DNA from: Baffinella frigidus
Taxonomy: Eukaryota > Cryptophyceae > Cryptomonadales > Baffinellaceae
DNA: 10,130 bases
Direction of reading: 5' to 3'
Assembly (NCBI GenBank): GCA_026770585.1
Contig: MU646404.1
Span: 643,450-653,579, forward strand
The position numbers and the translations under genes were made by a program. Numbering within the stretch: position 1 is the first letter of the stretch; every line of letters begins with the position of its first letter. The notes under the pieces are model-generated. The model had not been told where the DNA came from, ran no database searches, and saw only the letters and a program-made list of their open reading frames with translations. Shown here piece after piece: positions 1 to 5,798 of the stretch.

Positions 1-114
1 CTCCCCCCCTCTCTTTCTCTCTTTCCCACCATGATACAAATCGGGAGTCGGCGAAACGATGCACACACTTCTCTTCCCAGGGCAGGTGAAGAGTCCGGGG
101 CGAGCGGAATGCTC
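1..114. other. Pyrimidine-rich start and left flank of foldback element
   Basis: The first 30 bases are almost pure C/T. Bases 95-114 (ccggggcgagcggaatgctc) match 700-718 (ccggggtgagcgggatgctc region), which shows that this is the left half of the target site of the element at 117-286. No coding signal was seen. Confidence 0.6.
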
Positions 115-116
115 TA

Positions 117-286
117 GAGCGCTGTGCAGAGAAGTTGGCCACGGGAAATAATAGAAAATCGAAAATTGGAGCCATTTTGTCAACTTTTGAGAAATTTAGT
201 ACCATGAATTTCTCAAAAGTGGACAAAATGGCTGCAATTTCCCCATTTTCCCATTTTTCGGTGGCCAACTTCTCTGCACAGCGCTC
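117..286. mobile_element. Foldback (MITE-like) element with TA target duplication
   Basis: Long inverted repeat. Arms 117-196 and 207-286 pair about base for base around a 10-base centre. Counting the flanking TA, the outermost 28 bases are perfect, the inner 20 or so nearly perfect, and only a middle patch has diverged (about 83 % overall). The ends read GAGCGCTGTG...CACAGCGCTC, and each is flanked by TA (115-116 and 287-288). The flanks join with a single TA in the paralogous sequence at 698-745, so that locus is an uninserted copy. A TA duplication is characteristic of Tc1/mariner-type elements. There is no room for a transposase, so this would be a non-autonomous copy. The 78-codon open frame across it is a by-product of the hairpin. 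Confidence 0.85.
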
Positions 287-388
287 TACCGTGAACTCGA
301 CGCCGTCAGAGAGAAGGGAGAAGAAGAGGCTACAAAGAGCGGGATGCGAGGGATGTATCTTTGGTAGTTAGACGCGGCGACCGAGAGT
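287..388. repeat. 102-bp duplicated block, copy 1
   Basis: This matches 719-820 at a constant offset of 432 bp with about 90 % identity. It begins TACCGTGAACTCGA and ends GCGACCGAGAGT. Read on the minus strand, its distal part encodes SVAASNYQRYIPRIPLFVA, a diverged version of the SVAASIYQGYIT module found further right (1046-1130, 1548-1632). Confidence 0.85.
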
Positions 389-414
389 ACACATCTCGTG
401 TGGAACGCTGGTAA

Positions 415-477
415 CTTCAGTTTGGAATGCAGTTACTTCAGTTTGGAATGCAGTTAAGTTCAGTTTGGAACGCAAGC
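415..477. repeat. 21-bp tandem repeat, 3 copies
   Basis: Three adjacent 21-bp units (415-435, 436-456, 457-477) follow the pattern cttcagtttggaatgcagtta. The third is diverged (agttcagtttggaacgcaag). A looser relative lies at 397-413 (tgtggaacgctggtaa). Confidence 0.85.
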
Positions 478-554
478 ATCTTTTATTTTAAAATGAAGGT
501 GATTTCATCCGGAATGCAGGCAAGTTCAGGGAGGGGAGACAGACCGGAGTCAGA

Positions 555-605
555 GGGATGCGGGTGATGTATCCTTGGTAGATAGATGGGAGGCGGCGAC
601 TCAGA
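555..605 (-). repeat. SIYQGYIT module, short copy
   Basis: The plus-strand stretch gggatgcgggtgatgtatcc followed by ttggtagatag repeats the module seen at 340-388, 774-820, 1041-1130 and 1548-1632. On the minus strand it reads PSIYQGYITRIPLTPV. It is too short to be a gene and is best seen as a fragment of a formerly coding sequence. Confidence 0.6.
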
Positions 606-718
606 GTGCAAATTACCCTGAATTTGGAAGGCTTCTGACCACCGGAAAAGGCTTCGGAAGAGGAATGATGGAAAAGAAGAGAAGAGAGGGGTGAGAGACC
701 GGGGTGAGCGGGATGCTC

Positions 719-820
719 TACCGTGAACTCGATGCCGTCAGAGAGAGGGGAGAAGAAGAGGCTACAAAGAGCGGGATGCGGGTCATGCATCCTTGGTAGA
801 TGGAGGCAGCGACCGAGAGT
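719..820. repeat. 102-bp duplicated block, copy 2 (uninserted)
   Basis: This is the partner of 287-388. Its left flank (698-718) matches the left flank of the foldback element at 117-286, so 698-820 preserves the pre-insertion arrangement with one TA at 719-720. On the minus strand it contains another SVAASIYQG-type peptide. Bases 821-934 hold no recognised feature. Confidence 0.8.
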
Positions 821-934
821 GAAAAACCCGTTTGGTTAAGTTGCGTTTGGACTGCAGTAGAGTTATGGTCGATGGAGACACACCCTACCGTGAATATGAG
901 AGGGGAGAGACCGGGGGCGAGCGAGGTGCAGGTG

Positions 935-1040
935 GGGAGAGGTACCGGGGTCTGAGGGATGCGGGTGTCACCGGGGTCTGAGCGATGCGGGTGTCACCGG
1001 GGTCTGAGCGATGCGGGAGATGTACCGGGGTGAGAGGGAT
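935..1040. repeat. 26-bp tandem repeat
   Basis: Units at 961-986 and 987-1012 are identical (gcgggtgtcaccggggtctg agcgat). A partial unit precedes them (to 960) and a diverged 28-bp unit follows (1013-1040). The array runs directly into the coding-like module at 1041, which starts with the same gatgcggg word. This suggests the array grew from the module's edge. Confidence 0.85.
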
Positions 1041-1145
1041 GCGGGTGATGTAGCCCTGGTAGATGGAGGCGGCGACGGAAAGAATGTTGGTCTTGCCCAG
1101 CATCATGTATGCGATGCAGATCGCCAGCTGTTTGCGGGGTTAGTG
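1037..1145 (-). pseudogene. Exon-like coding relic, copy A (MMLGK...SIYQGYIT)
   Basis: On the minus strand, 1130-1046 reads QLAICIAYMMLGKTNILSVA continuing ASIYQGYI. The first half is hydrophobic and could be a membrane helix. Compared with copy B (1548-1632) there are 11 base differences in 85. Six of them fall at third codon positions and are synonymous, and the replacements are mostly conservative (I/V, T/S, N/D). That pattern suggests the sequence was once under protein selection. No start codon, complete exon set or recognised family was found, and I do not name a function. Confidence 0.5.
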
Positions 1146-1159
1146 TTTAGTGTTGCACA

Positions 1160-1318
1160 AATGTCAGTCCTGGGGGCCCTCATGTTGGACATGGGGCCCG
1201 TAATGTCGGTCTTGGCCCCCCTGATGTCGGTGTTAGGACATCGACCCCTAATTTCGGTTTTGGGGCCTGTAATGATGTCGGTGGTGGGGCTCCAGATGTC
1301 AGTTTTGTCTTCTTGGTG
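1160..1318. repeat. 21-bp degenerate repeat encoding heptapeptides
   Basis: The units follow atgtcggtcttggggcccgta with base changes and occasional insertions, at least six in a row. On the minus strand they encode a degenerate heptapeptide of the type KTDIxGP (TDIRGAK, TDITGP, TEIRGR). On the plus strand they encode MSVLGPV-type heptapeptides. A shorter run of the same repeat is at 1485-1546. Being 21 bp long, the unit keeps both strands open, so neither frame should be trusted as a gene on length alone. Confidence 0.75.
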
Positions 1319-1371
1319 ATATACGACTCTTAATCTTCGTATACGTTGTATACTTGGTGATATACGACTCT
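1312..1371. repeat. 19-bp direct repeat pair
   Basis: The sequence cttggtgatatacgactct occurs at 1312-1330 and again at 1353-1371, 41 bases apart. The spacer contains a partly palindromic cgtatacgttgtatac. Confidence 0.9.
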
Positions 1372-1421
1372 GTGTAGGTCCCTCGAGATTATCTTCTCTC
1401 TCGTGTGACCTCCCCAGATCG

Positions 1422-1546
1422 AGCATCAGGCACGCGATACAGACCGCTAGCTGTTCTACGGGTCGGGGTTTATGGCAGTTCTGTCGAGGCCCCTAAAGTC
1501 GGTCTTGAGGCCCATAATGTCGGCGTTAGGGGCCCCTATTGTCAGC
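1422..1546 (-). pseudogene. Partial coding relic plus heptapeptide repeat, copy C
   Basis: Bases 1422-1475 repeat the upstream half of the relic. The minus strand reads EQLAVCIACLML, differing from copies A and B partly by synonymous changes (CTA for CTG, TGT for TGC). Bases 1485-1546 then carry about three units of the 21-bp repeat (minus strand GAPNADI MGLKTDF). The SIYQGYIT half is missing, so this copy is truncated. Confidence 0.5.
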
Positions 1547-1547
1547 G

Positions 1548-1660
1548 TGATGTATCCTTGGTAGATGGACGCGGCTACGGAAAGGATGTCGGACTTGCCC
1601 AGCATCATGCACGCGATGCAGACCGCCAGCAGTTTTGCGGGTTGGGCTTTATGGCATTCC
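1548..1660 (-). pseudogene. Exon-like coding relic, copy B
   Basis: The minus strand reads PAKLLAVCIACMMLGKSDIL continuing SVAASIYQGYIT, then runs into the heptapeptide repeat on its downstream side. It is about 87 % identical to copy A over 85 bp. The open frame extends over 1716-1456 but contains no recognisable domain beyond the hydrophobic stretch. It may be the least damaged copy of the family. Confidence 0.5.
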
Positions 1661-1699
1661 ACACAGTGAGCTTCGCAGATCGGTCCATTCGCGTGGTAA

Positions 1700-1756
1700 C
1701 AATTGAGAATTAACAATTAAGAATTGTTTGGTTAAGGGTAACAATTAAGAATTGCT
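1700..1756. repeat. AT-rich short repeat (aacaatt-agaatt)
   Basis: The words aacaattgagaatt, aacaattaagaatt and again aacaattaagaatt occur within 55 bases, with a ggttaaggg in between. Bases 1757-2029 beyond it contain no open frame or repeat I recognise apart from a 17-base palindrome, gagaaatgccatttctc, near 1874-1890. Confidence 0.7.
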
Positions 1757-2029
1757 CGGCACAAAGACATCTTATTAACCGACATTTCGACCAGTTAGCT
1801 GGTCAAAATTGCCTGCGAAATCCATAGTGTGGCACAGCGGAATCAGCAGTTGCCTCGGGTCTGTTGGTGGTCGAGAAATGCCATTTCTCTCTCCCTACAG
1901 GGGCTCCAGCTCTGCCTGGGTAAAACTGTGGTCGCCATAAAATACATTCAGAGCAGAAAATCTAGTACAAACGCACTTACGGCCCAATTTTACTGAGGCA
2001 AAGGTAGGGGTGGTGTTCAGAGGATGCTG

Positions 2030-2140
2030 AGGAGAATCCGCCATAAGGCCCATAGACTATTGGATCACTCAACGTCTGGCTCGAGGGTAATAAAGAAGAA
2101 GAAGCAGAAGAAGAAGAAGAAGCAGAAGAAAAAGGGGGGT
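2030..2140 (+). mobile_element. GAA-tailed retroposon-like copy
   Basis: A short body contains the block ccataaggcccatagact then attggatcactcaac (2041-2073). It is followed by ctcgagggt, AATAAA (2089-2094) and a (GAA)n-type tail (2095-2133). The same order occurs on the minus strand at 7572-7429 and 7192-7099. A repeated body joined at a fixed point to a simple-repeat tail is how many SINE-like retroposons end. I saw no convincing Pol III A or B box, so the class is inferred. Confidence 0.55.
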
Positions 2141-2194
2141 AAAGCAATTCGAAGACAAGGCAGGTGTGGACGCAGTCTCTGACATTGGGCTTGC
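2140..2194. repeat. Duplicated spacer after GAA tract
   Basis: The stretch gcaattcgaagacaaggcag then gtgtggacgcagtctctgac is repeated at about 2415-2455 as gcacctcgaagacgaggcag then gtgtgcacgcagtctccgaa. In both places it follows a GAA tract, so the unit tract plus spacer has been duplicated. The second copy leads directly into the satellite. Confidence 0.75.
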
Positions 2195-2242
2195 CATAAA
2201 GGCAGAGTGAGGCTCGATCATAAAGGCAGAGTAAGGCTCGAG
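2195..2242. repeat. 24-bp tandem repeat, 2 copies
   Basis: The units 2195-2218 and 2219-2242 both read cataaaggcagagt then (g/a)aggctcga, with two differences at most. They lie between the two GAA tracts. Confidence 0.9.
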
Positions 2243-2402
2243 AGTGATCAAGAAGAAGACGACCACGACGAAGAAGAAGAAGCAGCAGCAGAAGAAGAAG
2301 ACGAAGAAGAAGAAGACGCATAAGAAGAAGAAGAAGCAGAAGAAGACGACGAAGAAGACGAAAAAGAAGAAGAACAAGAAGAAGAAGAAGAAGAAGAAGA
2401 AG
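2238..2402. repeat. Long degenerate GAA trinucleotide tract
   Basis: About 150 bases are GAA with GAC, GCA and AAA variants. The tract begins with ctcgagagtgatcaagaag, a variant of the ctcgagggtaataaagaag border of the other GAA tracts. Only purine-rich codons occur, giving poly-Lys/Glu/Arg or, on the minus strand, poly-Leu/Phe frames. These are artefacts of the tract, including the 194-codon minus-strand frame. Confidence 0.9.
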
Positions 2403-2443
2403 AGGTAGGGGGTGCAGCACCTCGAAGACGAGGCAGGTGTGCA

Positions 2444-3136
2444 CGCAGTCTCCGAAATCGATGATGCCTGCCACCGCGCGATTCTGTGTCAGCATTCGCG
2501 TGAAGGCGCGTCGTTTGGAGTCAGCATCATGCGAAGAGGCGTGAACTGGAGTCAGCGTCATGCAAAGAGGCGTGAGTTGGAGTCAGCGTGGTGTGAAGCA
2601 GCGCGTTTTCATGTCAGCAGAACGTGGACGCAGTCCCTGAAATCGATGATGCCTGCCACCGCGCGATTCCGTGTCAGCAGAGCAGGATAGGCGTCAGCAT
2701 TCGCGTGAAGGCGCGTCGTTTGGAGTCAGCGTCATGCGAAAAGGCGTGAGTTGGTGTCAGCGTGGTTTGAAACAGCGCGTTCCCGTGTCAGCAGAACGTG
2801 GACGCAGTCCCCGAAGTCGATGATGCCTGCCACCGCGCGATTCCGTGTCAGCATTCTCGTGAAGGCGCGTCGTTTGGAGTCAGCATCATGCGAAGAGGCG
2901 TGAGCTGGAGTCAGCGTCATGCAAAGAGGCGTGAGTTGGAGTCAGCGTGGTGTGAAGCAGCGCGTTTTCGTGTCAGCAGAACGTGGACGCAGTCCCTGAA
3001 ATCGATGATGCCTGCCACCGCGCGATTCCGTGTCAGCAGAGCAGGTTTGGCGTCAGCATTCGCGTGAAGGCGCGTCGTTTGGAGTCAGCGTCATGCGAAG
3101 AGGCGTGAGCTGGAGTCAGCGTTGTGTAAAACCGCG
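2444..3136. repeat. Satellite, 359-bp dimer (185+174) with 31-bp substructure
   Basis: The word cgcagtc recurs at 2444, 2629, 2803 and 2988, giving periods of 185, 174 and 185. Units 1 and 3 differ at only about 6 of 185 bases, and units 2 and 4 share the variant gtcagcagagcagg. The true repeat is therefore the 359-bp dimer, present nearly twice. Inside each unit the motif gtcagc-N5-gaagaggcgtgagttgga recurs every 31-32 bp. The open frames crossing the array (for example 2798-3067) are not genes: the same motif is read in different frames as it repeats. Confidence 0.9.
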
Positions 3137-3282
3137 ATATTTCATGAATCTCACATGGAAAAATATTCATTCTAAACCACCTTGCTATGTTAGGTGCTGG
3201 GTTCTGAGATATGGTCAAGCTATGTCGAGGCTAAGAAAGAAAATTCAACCCTTAAGATAGGACAAAACGGTGTTTAAAATTG
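3137..3282. mobile_element. 146-bp insertion in the satellite with 8-bp target duplication
   Basis: The satellite stops at 3136 and resumes at 3291. The segment between is flanked by aaaccgcg on both sides (3129-3136 and 3283-3290). Removing it with one copy of aaaccgcg restores a satellite-like sequence matching 2756-2800. The right half (ctatgtcgaggctaagaaag to tttaaaattg, 3221-3282) is related to 5473-5544. An 8-bp duplication would fit hAT-type and some other DNA transposons, but I see no clear terminal inverted repeats. Confidence 0.65.
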
Positions 3283-3290
3283 AAACCGCG

Positions 3291-3316
3291 CGATTCCATG
3301 TCAGCAGAAACCGCGC
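3291..3316. repeat. Right-hand remnant of the satellite
   Basis: The sequence cgattccatgtcagcagaaa then ccgcgcc continues the satellite after the insertion and then ends. Bases 3317-3366 show no feature. Confidence 0.7.
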
Positions 3317-3366
3317 CAAGCGACGGTTCACGAATCGGTAACCGTCACCTCGCTCACAAAAAACTG

Positions 3367-3546
3367 CCACACGAGGCTATCCATGCGAACAGATTCATAA
3401 GTCAATTATTGGATTATTGCCCAGGAAACACGCCAAAAGTCAGCAAATTGGTCACGTGGCGCCAGAAAGCGGGCGCCACGTGACCAATTTCCCCCATAAA
3501 TTTTAAAATGTCCTTTTATTCTGTTCGCATGGACAGCCTCGTGTGG
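3367..3546. mobile_element. Nested inverted repeat (foldback element)
   Basis: The outer arms are 27 bases, 3367-3393 and 3520-3546, starting CCACACGAGGCT, with one mismatch. Inside lies a second perfect 19-bp inverted repeat (3445-3463 and 3472-3490, loop 3464-3471) containing the palindrome CACGTG. The outer and inner centres differ by about 11 bases. The overall form fits a short non-autonomous element. No target duplication is evident, so the mobile nature is inferred. Confidence 0.6.
3445..3490. repeat. Perfect 19-bp hairpin
   Basis: aaattggtcacgtggcgcc and its exact reverse complement are separated by 8 bases. The stem contains CACGTG and GGCGCC palindromes. As DNA it could extrude a cruciform. 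As RNA it would form a very stable stem, but no poly-T stretch follows that would suggest a bacterial-type terminator. Confidence 0.9.
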
Positions 3547-3632
3547 TGTGGGAAAGTATGAGGTCTGAATTTATGGAAGCGTCGAACCGAGAAGATAAAT
3601 GTTGAACGTGCCGGACCAGGAACGCCCGCGAG

Positions 3633-3654
3633 CGAGTCGAGTCGACTCGACTCG
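3633..3654. repeat. 22-bp perfect palindrome (gagtcgactc core)
   Basis: Repeated cgagt/actcg words meet at a GTCGAC centre to give a perfect 22-base palindrome with no loop. A (GT)n microsatellite starts immediately to its right. Confidence 0.9.
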
Positions 3655-3757
3655 ACGTGTGTGTGTTTGTGTGTGTGTCGCTCTCTCCCCATCTCTCTCT
3701 CTCTCTCTCTCCCCCCTCCCCTCTCCCCCGCTCTCTCTCCCCCCCCGACGTCGGGGC
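3655..3757. repeat. GT then CT microsatellites and C-rich tract
   Basis: An interrupted (GT)n runs to about 3678, then (CT)n and CCCT-rich sequence to 3748, ending in the palindrome CCCGACGTCGGG. The open frames here (VCVCV, SLSLSL and the RERER peptides of the other strand) are low-complexity artefacts. Bases 3758-3893 have an open minus-strand frame but no recognised domain. Confidence 0.9.
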
Positions 3758-3893
3758 AAAACGCCAGGTGCCTCCCCCATTTCCGGTGCAACTCCCCTGA
3801 TAAAACCAGGAAATGGCTCCAAGTCCCGTACAGATTTTGCCGGTATTCGAGGCTCACAACCTGTGACGCGCGAGCGGGTGGCGTCGATGAGGA

Positions 3894-3928
3894 CGTTGGC
3901 CTCGTTGGCGTCGTTCTGGATGATCGCC
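3894..3928. repeat. 34-bp direct repeat, copy 1 (partner 4074-4108)
   Basis: The sequence from cgttggcctcgttggcgtcg to tggatgatcgc is repeated at 4074-4108, exactly 180 bases later. On the minus strand both copies read AIIQNDANEAN. Outside this block the two surroundings differ, so a short segment was copied, not a whole 180-bp unit. The right-hand copy is followed by a few telomere-like heptamers (ggtttcggggttagggttta, 4114-4133). It may be a coding fragment, but there is too little sequence to tell. Confidence 0.8.
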
Positions 3929-4220
3929 TGTCTCGGAGAATCACCGCTTTAGTCCCAGCCCAGAATAAATCCTCTCTCTCAAGGCGTCCATCTAAAGAAT
4001 TTCTGGCACACGATTTAGGTAGTTGAACCCCCTACAAGTGATTTAAGATGAGAAATGGCCCCACGCCCGAAAGCGTTGGCCTCGTTGGCGTCGTTCTGGA
4101 TGATCGCATGTCGGTTTCGGGGTTAGGGTTTAGAGTTGATGGGACATCACCGCGTGTTGATCACATGAAGCGGTGCTGAGGATTAGGAAACATGACCTCT
4201 ACCTTGATACCTTGACGCAA

Positions 4221-4278
4221 CCGTATGTATCCTCAAGGTAGATACCTTTTTCCGTATGTACCCTCAAGGTAGATACCA
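4221..4278. repeat. 31-bp tandem repeat, 2 copies
   Basis: ccgtatgtatcctcaaggta then gatacc at 4221 is repeated 31 bases later at 4252. An inverted relative, ctaccttgataccttga, lies just upstream (4199-4215), so the segment can also fold back. Bases 4109-4198 otherwise show no feature. Confidence 0.85.
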
Positions 4279-4294
4279 AGGAGGGGATCTTTTT

Positions 4295-4570
4295 CAAAGT
4301 TGACGGCGGTGGTACACGGCTGACGGACTATTCTAAAGTTGACGCTTTGGGACGGGAGGGGCGGTCACGTGACGGAGGGAGGGGGTCTTGTTCAAAGTTG
4401 ACGGCGGTGTTACACGGCTGACGGGCTATTCTAAAGTTGACGCTTTGGGACGGGAGGGGCGGTCACGTGACGGAGGGAGGGGCTGGCGGACTATTCTAAA
4501 GTTGACATCCTGGGTTCGTGGTACAGATGCGTCAACTTTGGGACGGGAGGGGCGGTCACGTGACGGAGGG
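4295..4570. repeat. 98-bp tandem repeat with partial third copy
   Basis: Copy 1 (4295-4392) and copy 2 (4393-4490) differ at only about two of their first 90 bases. A third, rearranged copy (4485-4570) contains the dispersed inverted-repeat element described at that position. Each copy carries AAGTTGAC once or twice and the 10-bp palindrome GTCACGTGAC (4364, 4462 and 4555). The overlapping 90-codon plus-strand frame follows the repeat and is not a credible gene. Confidence 0.9.
4485..4541. repeat. Dispersed AAGTTGAC...GTCAACTT element, copy 1
   Basis: The order is ggcggactattct, AAAGTTGAC, about 22 bases including gggttcgtggtac, then GTCAACTTT. The two 9-bp arms are exact inverted repeats. 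The same arrangement occurs at 8517-8578 and 8724-8782, and split in two at 7401-7428 plus 7583-7615. The copies are 60-90 % alike with a shared centre (ttcgtggtaca), so they form one family and not chance palindromes. Confidence 0.75.
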
Positions 4571-4650
4571 ACGGGATCTTGGGGACAACGATCTCGTCGA
4601 AGCGGGCCAGCACCTTCCAACGGACATCCTCAGGTTATGGGCCTTCTTAC
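4571..4650. repeat. Dispersed module R, most complete copy
   Basis: The order is ggatcttggggacaacgatc, tcgtcgaagcg, ggccagcaccttccaacgga, catcctcaggttatgggcc. Other copies or parts lie at 4775-4830, 5027-5046 plus 5184-5231, and 5572-5612. This copy is uninterrupted and provides the empty-site reference for the foldback elements at 5047-5183 and, on the left side, 5232-5435. Bases 4651-4774 show no further feature. Confidence 0.75.
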
Positions 4651-4774
4651 CAAAATTTAGAATTTAAGGTTGAGAAAATTGGAATTGGTTGAGGCTCCCT
4701 TCTTGTAAACGTTTTCCTGTTTCCTAGGGAAGAATCCCAGAATTGACTTGAGGCAAATTCCCGATTGAAGACGG

Positions 4775-4830
4775 AGGGAGGGGATCTTCGGGACAACGAG
4801 ATCGTCGAAGCGCGGCGGCACCTTCCAAAC
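4775..4830. repeat. Module R, copy 2
   Basis: ggagggaggggatcttcggg, acaacgagatcgtcgaagcg and cggcggcaccttccaa correspond to the start of module R. The copy then changes into the 24-bp tandem repeat at 4819-4890, which begins with the module's own caccttccaa. Confidence 0.75.
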
Positions 4831-4890
4831 CGCGTCTTTTCACCTCTTCCAAACCGCGTCTTTTCACACCTTCCAAACCGCCTCTTTTCA
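4819..4890. repeat. 24-bp tandem repeat, 3 copies
   Basis: The units 4819-4842, 4843-4866 and 4867-4890 read caccttccaaaccgcgtctt then ttca, with one or two changes each. Bases 4891-5020 after it contain no recognised feature. Confidence 0.95.
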
Positions 4891-5046
4891 CAAAACGTGT
4901 GTTGAGTACGGACCAAACCCAAGCCACTCAGAAAGATAGAGAGAACCAATAGCCCGGGATATCCGGTGTAACGTGACCATTCCCGGTACGATCCGAAGAA
5001 AAGGATCCAATTCCGGAGGGGGAGGATCTTCGGGGCGACGATCTCG

Positions 5047-5183
5047 TATGGAAACACTTTTAATTTATAAACTTGGTTCAATGAAATTTACTGCACATAA
5101 CGATCTTTATTAGTACTATTAAAGCAAACGTGTAGTAATTTTGATTGAATCCACGTTCCTGAATTTAATGTGTTTCCACTTAA
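5047..5183. mobile_element. AT-rich inverted-repeat element inserted in module R
   Basis: Inner arms tggaaacac (5049-5057) and gtgtttcca (5170-5178) are exact complements and extend with mismatches to about 27 bases. The flanks are gatctcg (5040-5046) and gatcttg (5184-5190), a 7-bp direct repeat with one change. The intact module R at 4590 reads gatctcgtcgaagcg without interruption, so the intervening 137 bases look inserted. The element is far more AT-rich than its surroundings and has no coding capacity. Confidence 0.7.
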
Positions 5184-5231
5184 GATCTTGTCGAAGCGCG
5201 CCAGCTCCTTCCAACGGACATCCTCAGGTTA

Positions 5232-5435
5232 GAGCCAATCTGGTAGGACTTGGCCAACGCGAAGTTCGAAGTTGCGAGATTGCGAACTTCTAGATGGACC
5301 CGTTTGGACATGTAGTGTTTTAAATTCAAATTTTGCAGTGCAATCATGGCGTTTACTAATAATTACGGTCCATCTAGAAGTTCGCAATCTTGCAAGTTCG
5401 AAGTTCGCGCTGGCCAAGTCCTACCAGATTGGCTC
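5232..5435. mobile_element. Foldback (MITE-like) element flanked by TA
   Basis: Seventy-base arms (5231-5300 and 5367-5436) pair with only about four mismatches around a 66-base AT-rich centre. The ends read GAGCCAATCTGG...CCAGATTGGCTC, flanked by TA on both sides (5230-5231 and 5436-5437). The left flank is the end of module R (catcctcaggTTA), whose uninterrupted form is at 4625-4640 and 5590-5603. The first four bases (GAGC) and the TA flank match the element at 117-286, which suggests the same transposase type, though the interiors are unrelated. Confidence 0.8.
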
Positions 5436-5472
5436 TATCTCGTCGAAGGGCGGATTTTGTGCTAGTCTACAT

Positions 5473-5544
5473 CTATGTCGAAGCTAAGATAGCAAAATCT
5501 GAGAAAACCCACCTTTAAGATAGCATAAAAGGCGGTTTAAATTG
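5473..5544. repeat. Relative of the 3137-3282 insertion
   Basis: ctatgtcgaagctaagatag followed after some bases by ctttaagatagcataaaagg and cggtttaaattg resembles 3221-3282. Both end at gtttaaa(a)ttg, after which the surroundings differ. That end is therefore probably a real element boundary. Confidence 0.6.
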
Positions 5545-5571
5545 CATCGCCTCGGGCACTAAAATGGAGAA

Positions 5572-5612
5572 CGACCCTTCCAACAGACATCCTCAGGTTA
5601 TGGGCCCTCTTA
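5572..5612. repeat. Module R, copy 4 (right part)
   Basis: cccttccaacagacatcctc then aggttatgggccctctta matches 4612-4650 with few changes. Bases 5613-5798 hold only an 11-base T run (about 5689-5699) and GGTCGGG repeats just after it. Confidence 0.75.
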
Positions 5613-5798
5613 ACGAGAGAGATTTTTGAGACTACCGCACTGCAACAAAATACGGCATGCACCTATTGTAGATGCCGGGTTGGCTTGGTTTTTTTTTTGA
5701 GGTCGGGTCGGGGGGTCGGGGAAGAAAATAACGTGAAGGTTCGGTGGTGTTTCATGTTCAGGGGGATGGGTTCAAGAGCTCTGCCACACGCATGGTGT

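Noticed and set aside
1977-2561. 194-codon minus-strand open frame rich in Leu
   Set aside because: Most of it is the GAA/CTT tract read in the CTC/CTT frame. Length and hydrophobicity come from the trinucleotide, and no domain is present.
2798-3067. 89-codon frame in the satellite (MDAVPEVDD...)
   Set aside because: The same nucleotide motif is read in different frames as it repeats every 31 bp, and the frame breaks between copies.
3516-3944. 142-codon minus-strand frame
   Set aside because: Its central part is the GT/CT microsatellite (RERERE, HTHKHTH). Only the AIIQNDANEAN stretch in another frame shows any repetition of interest.
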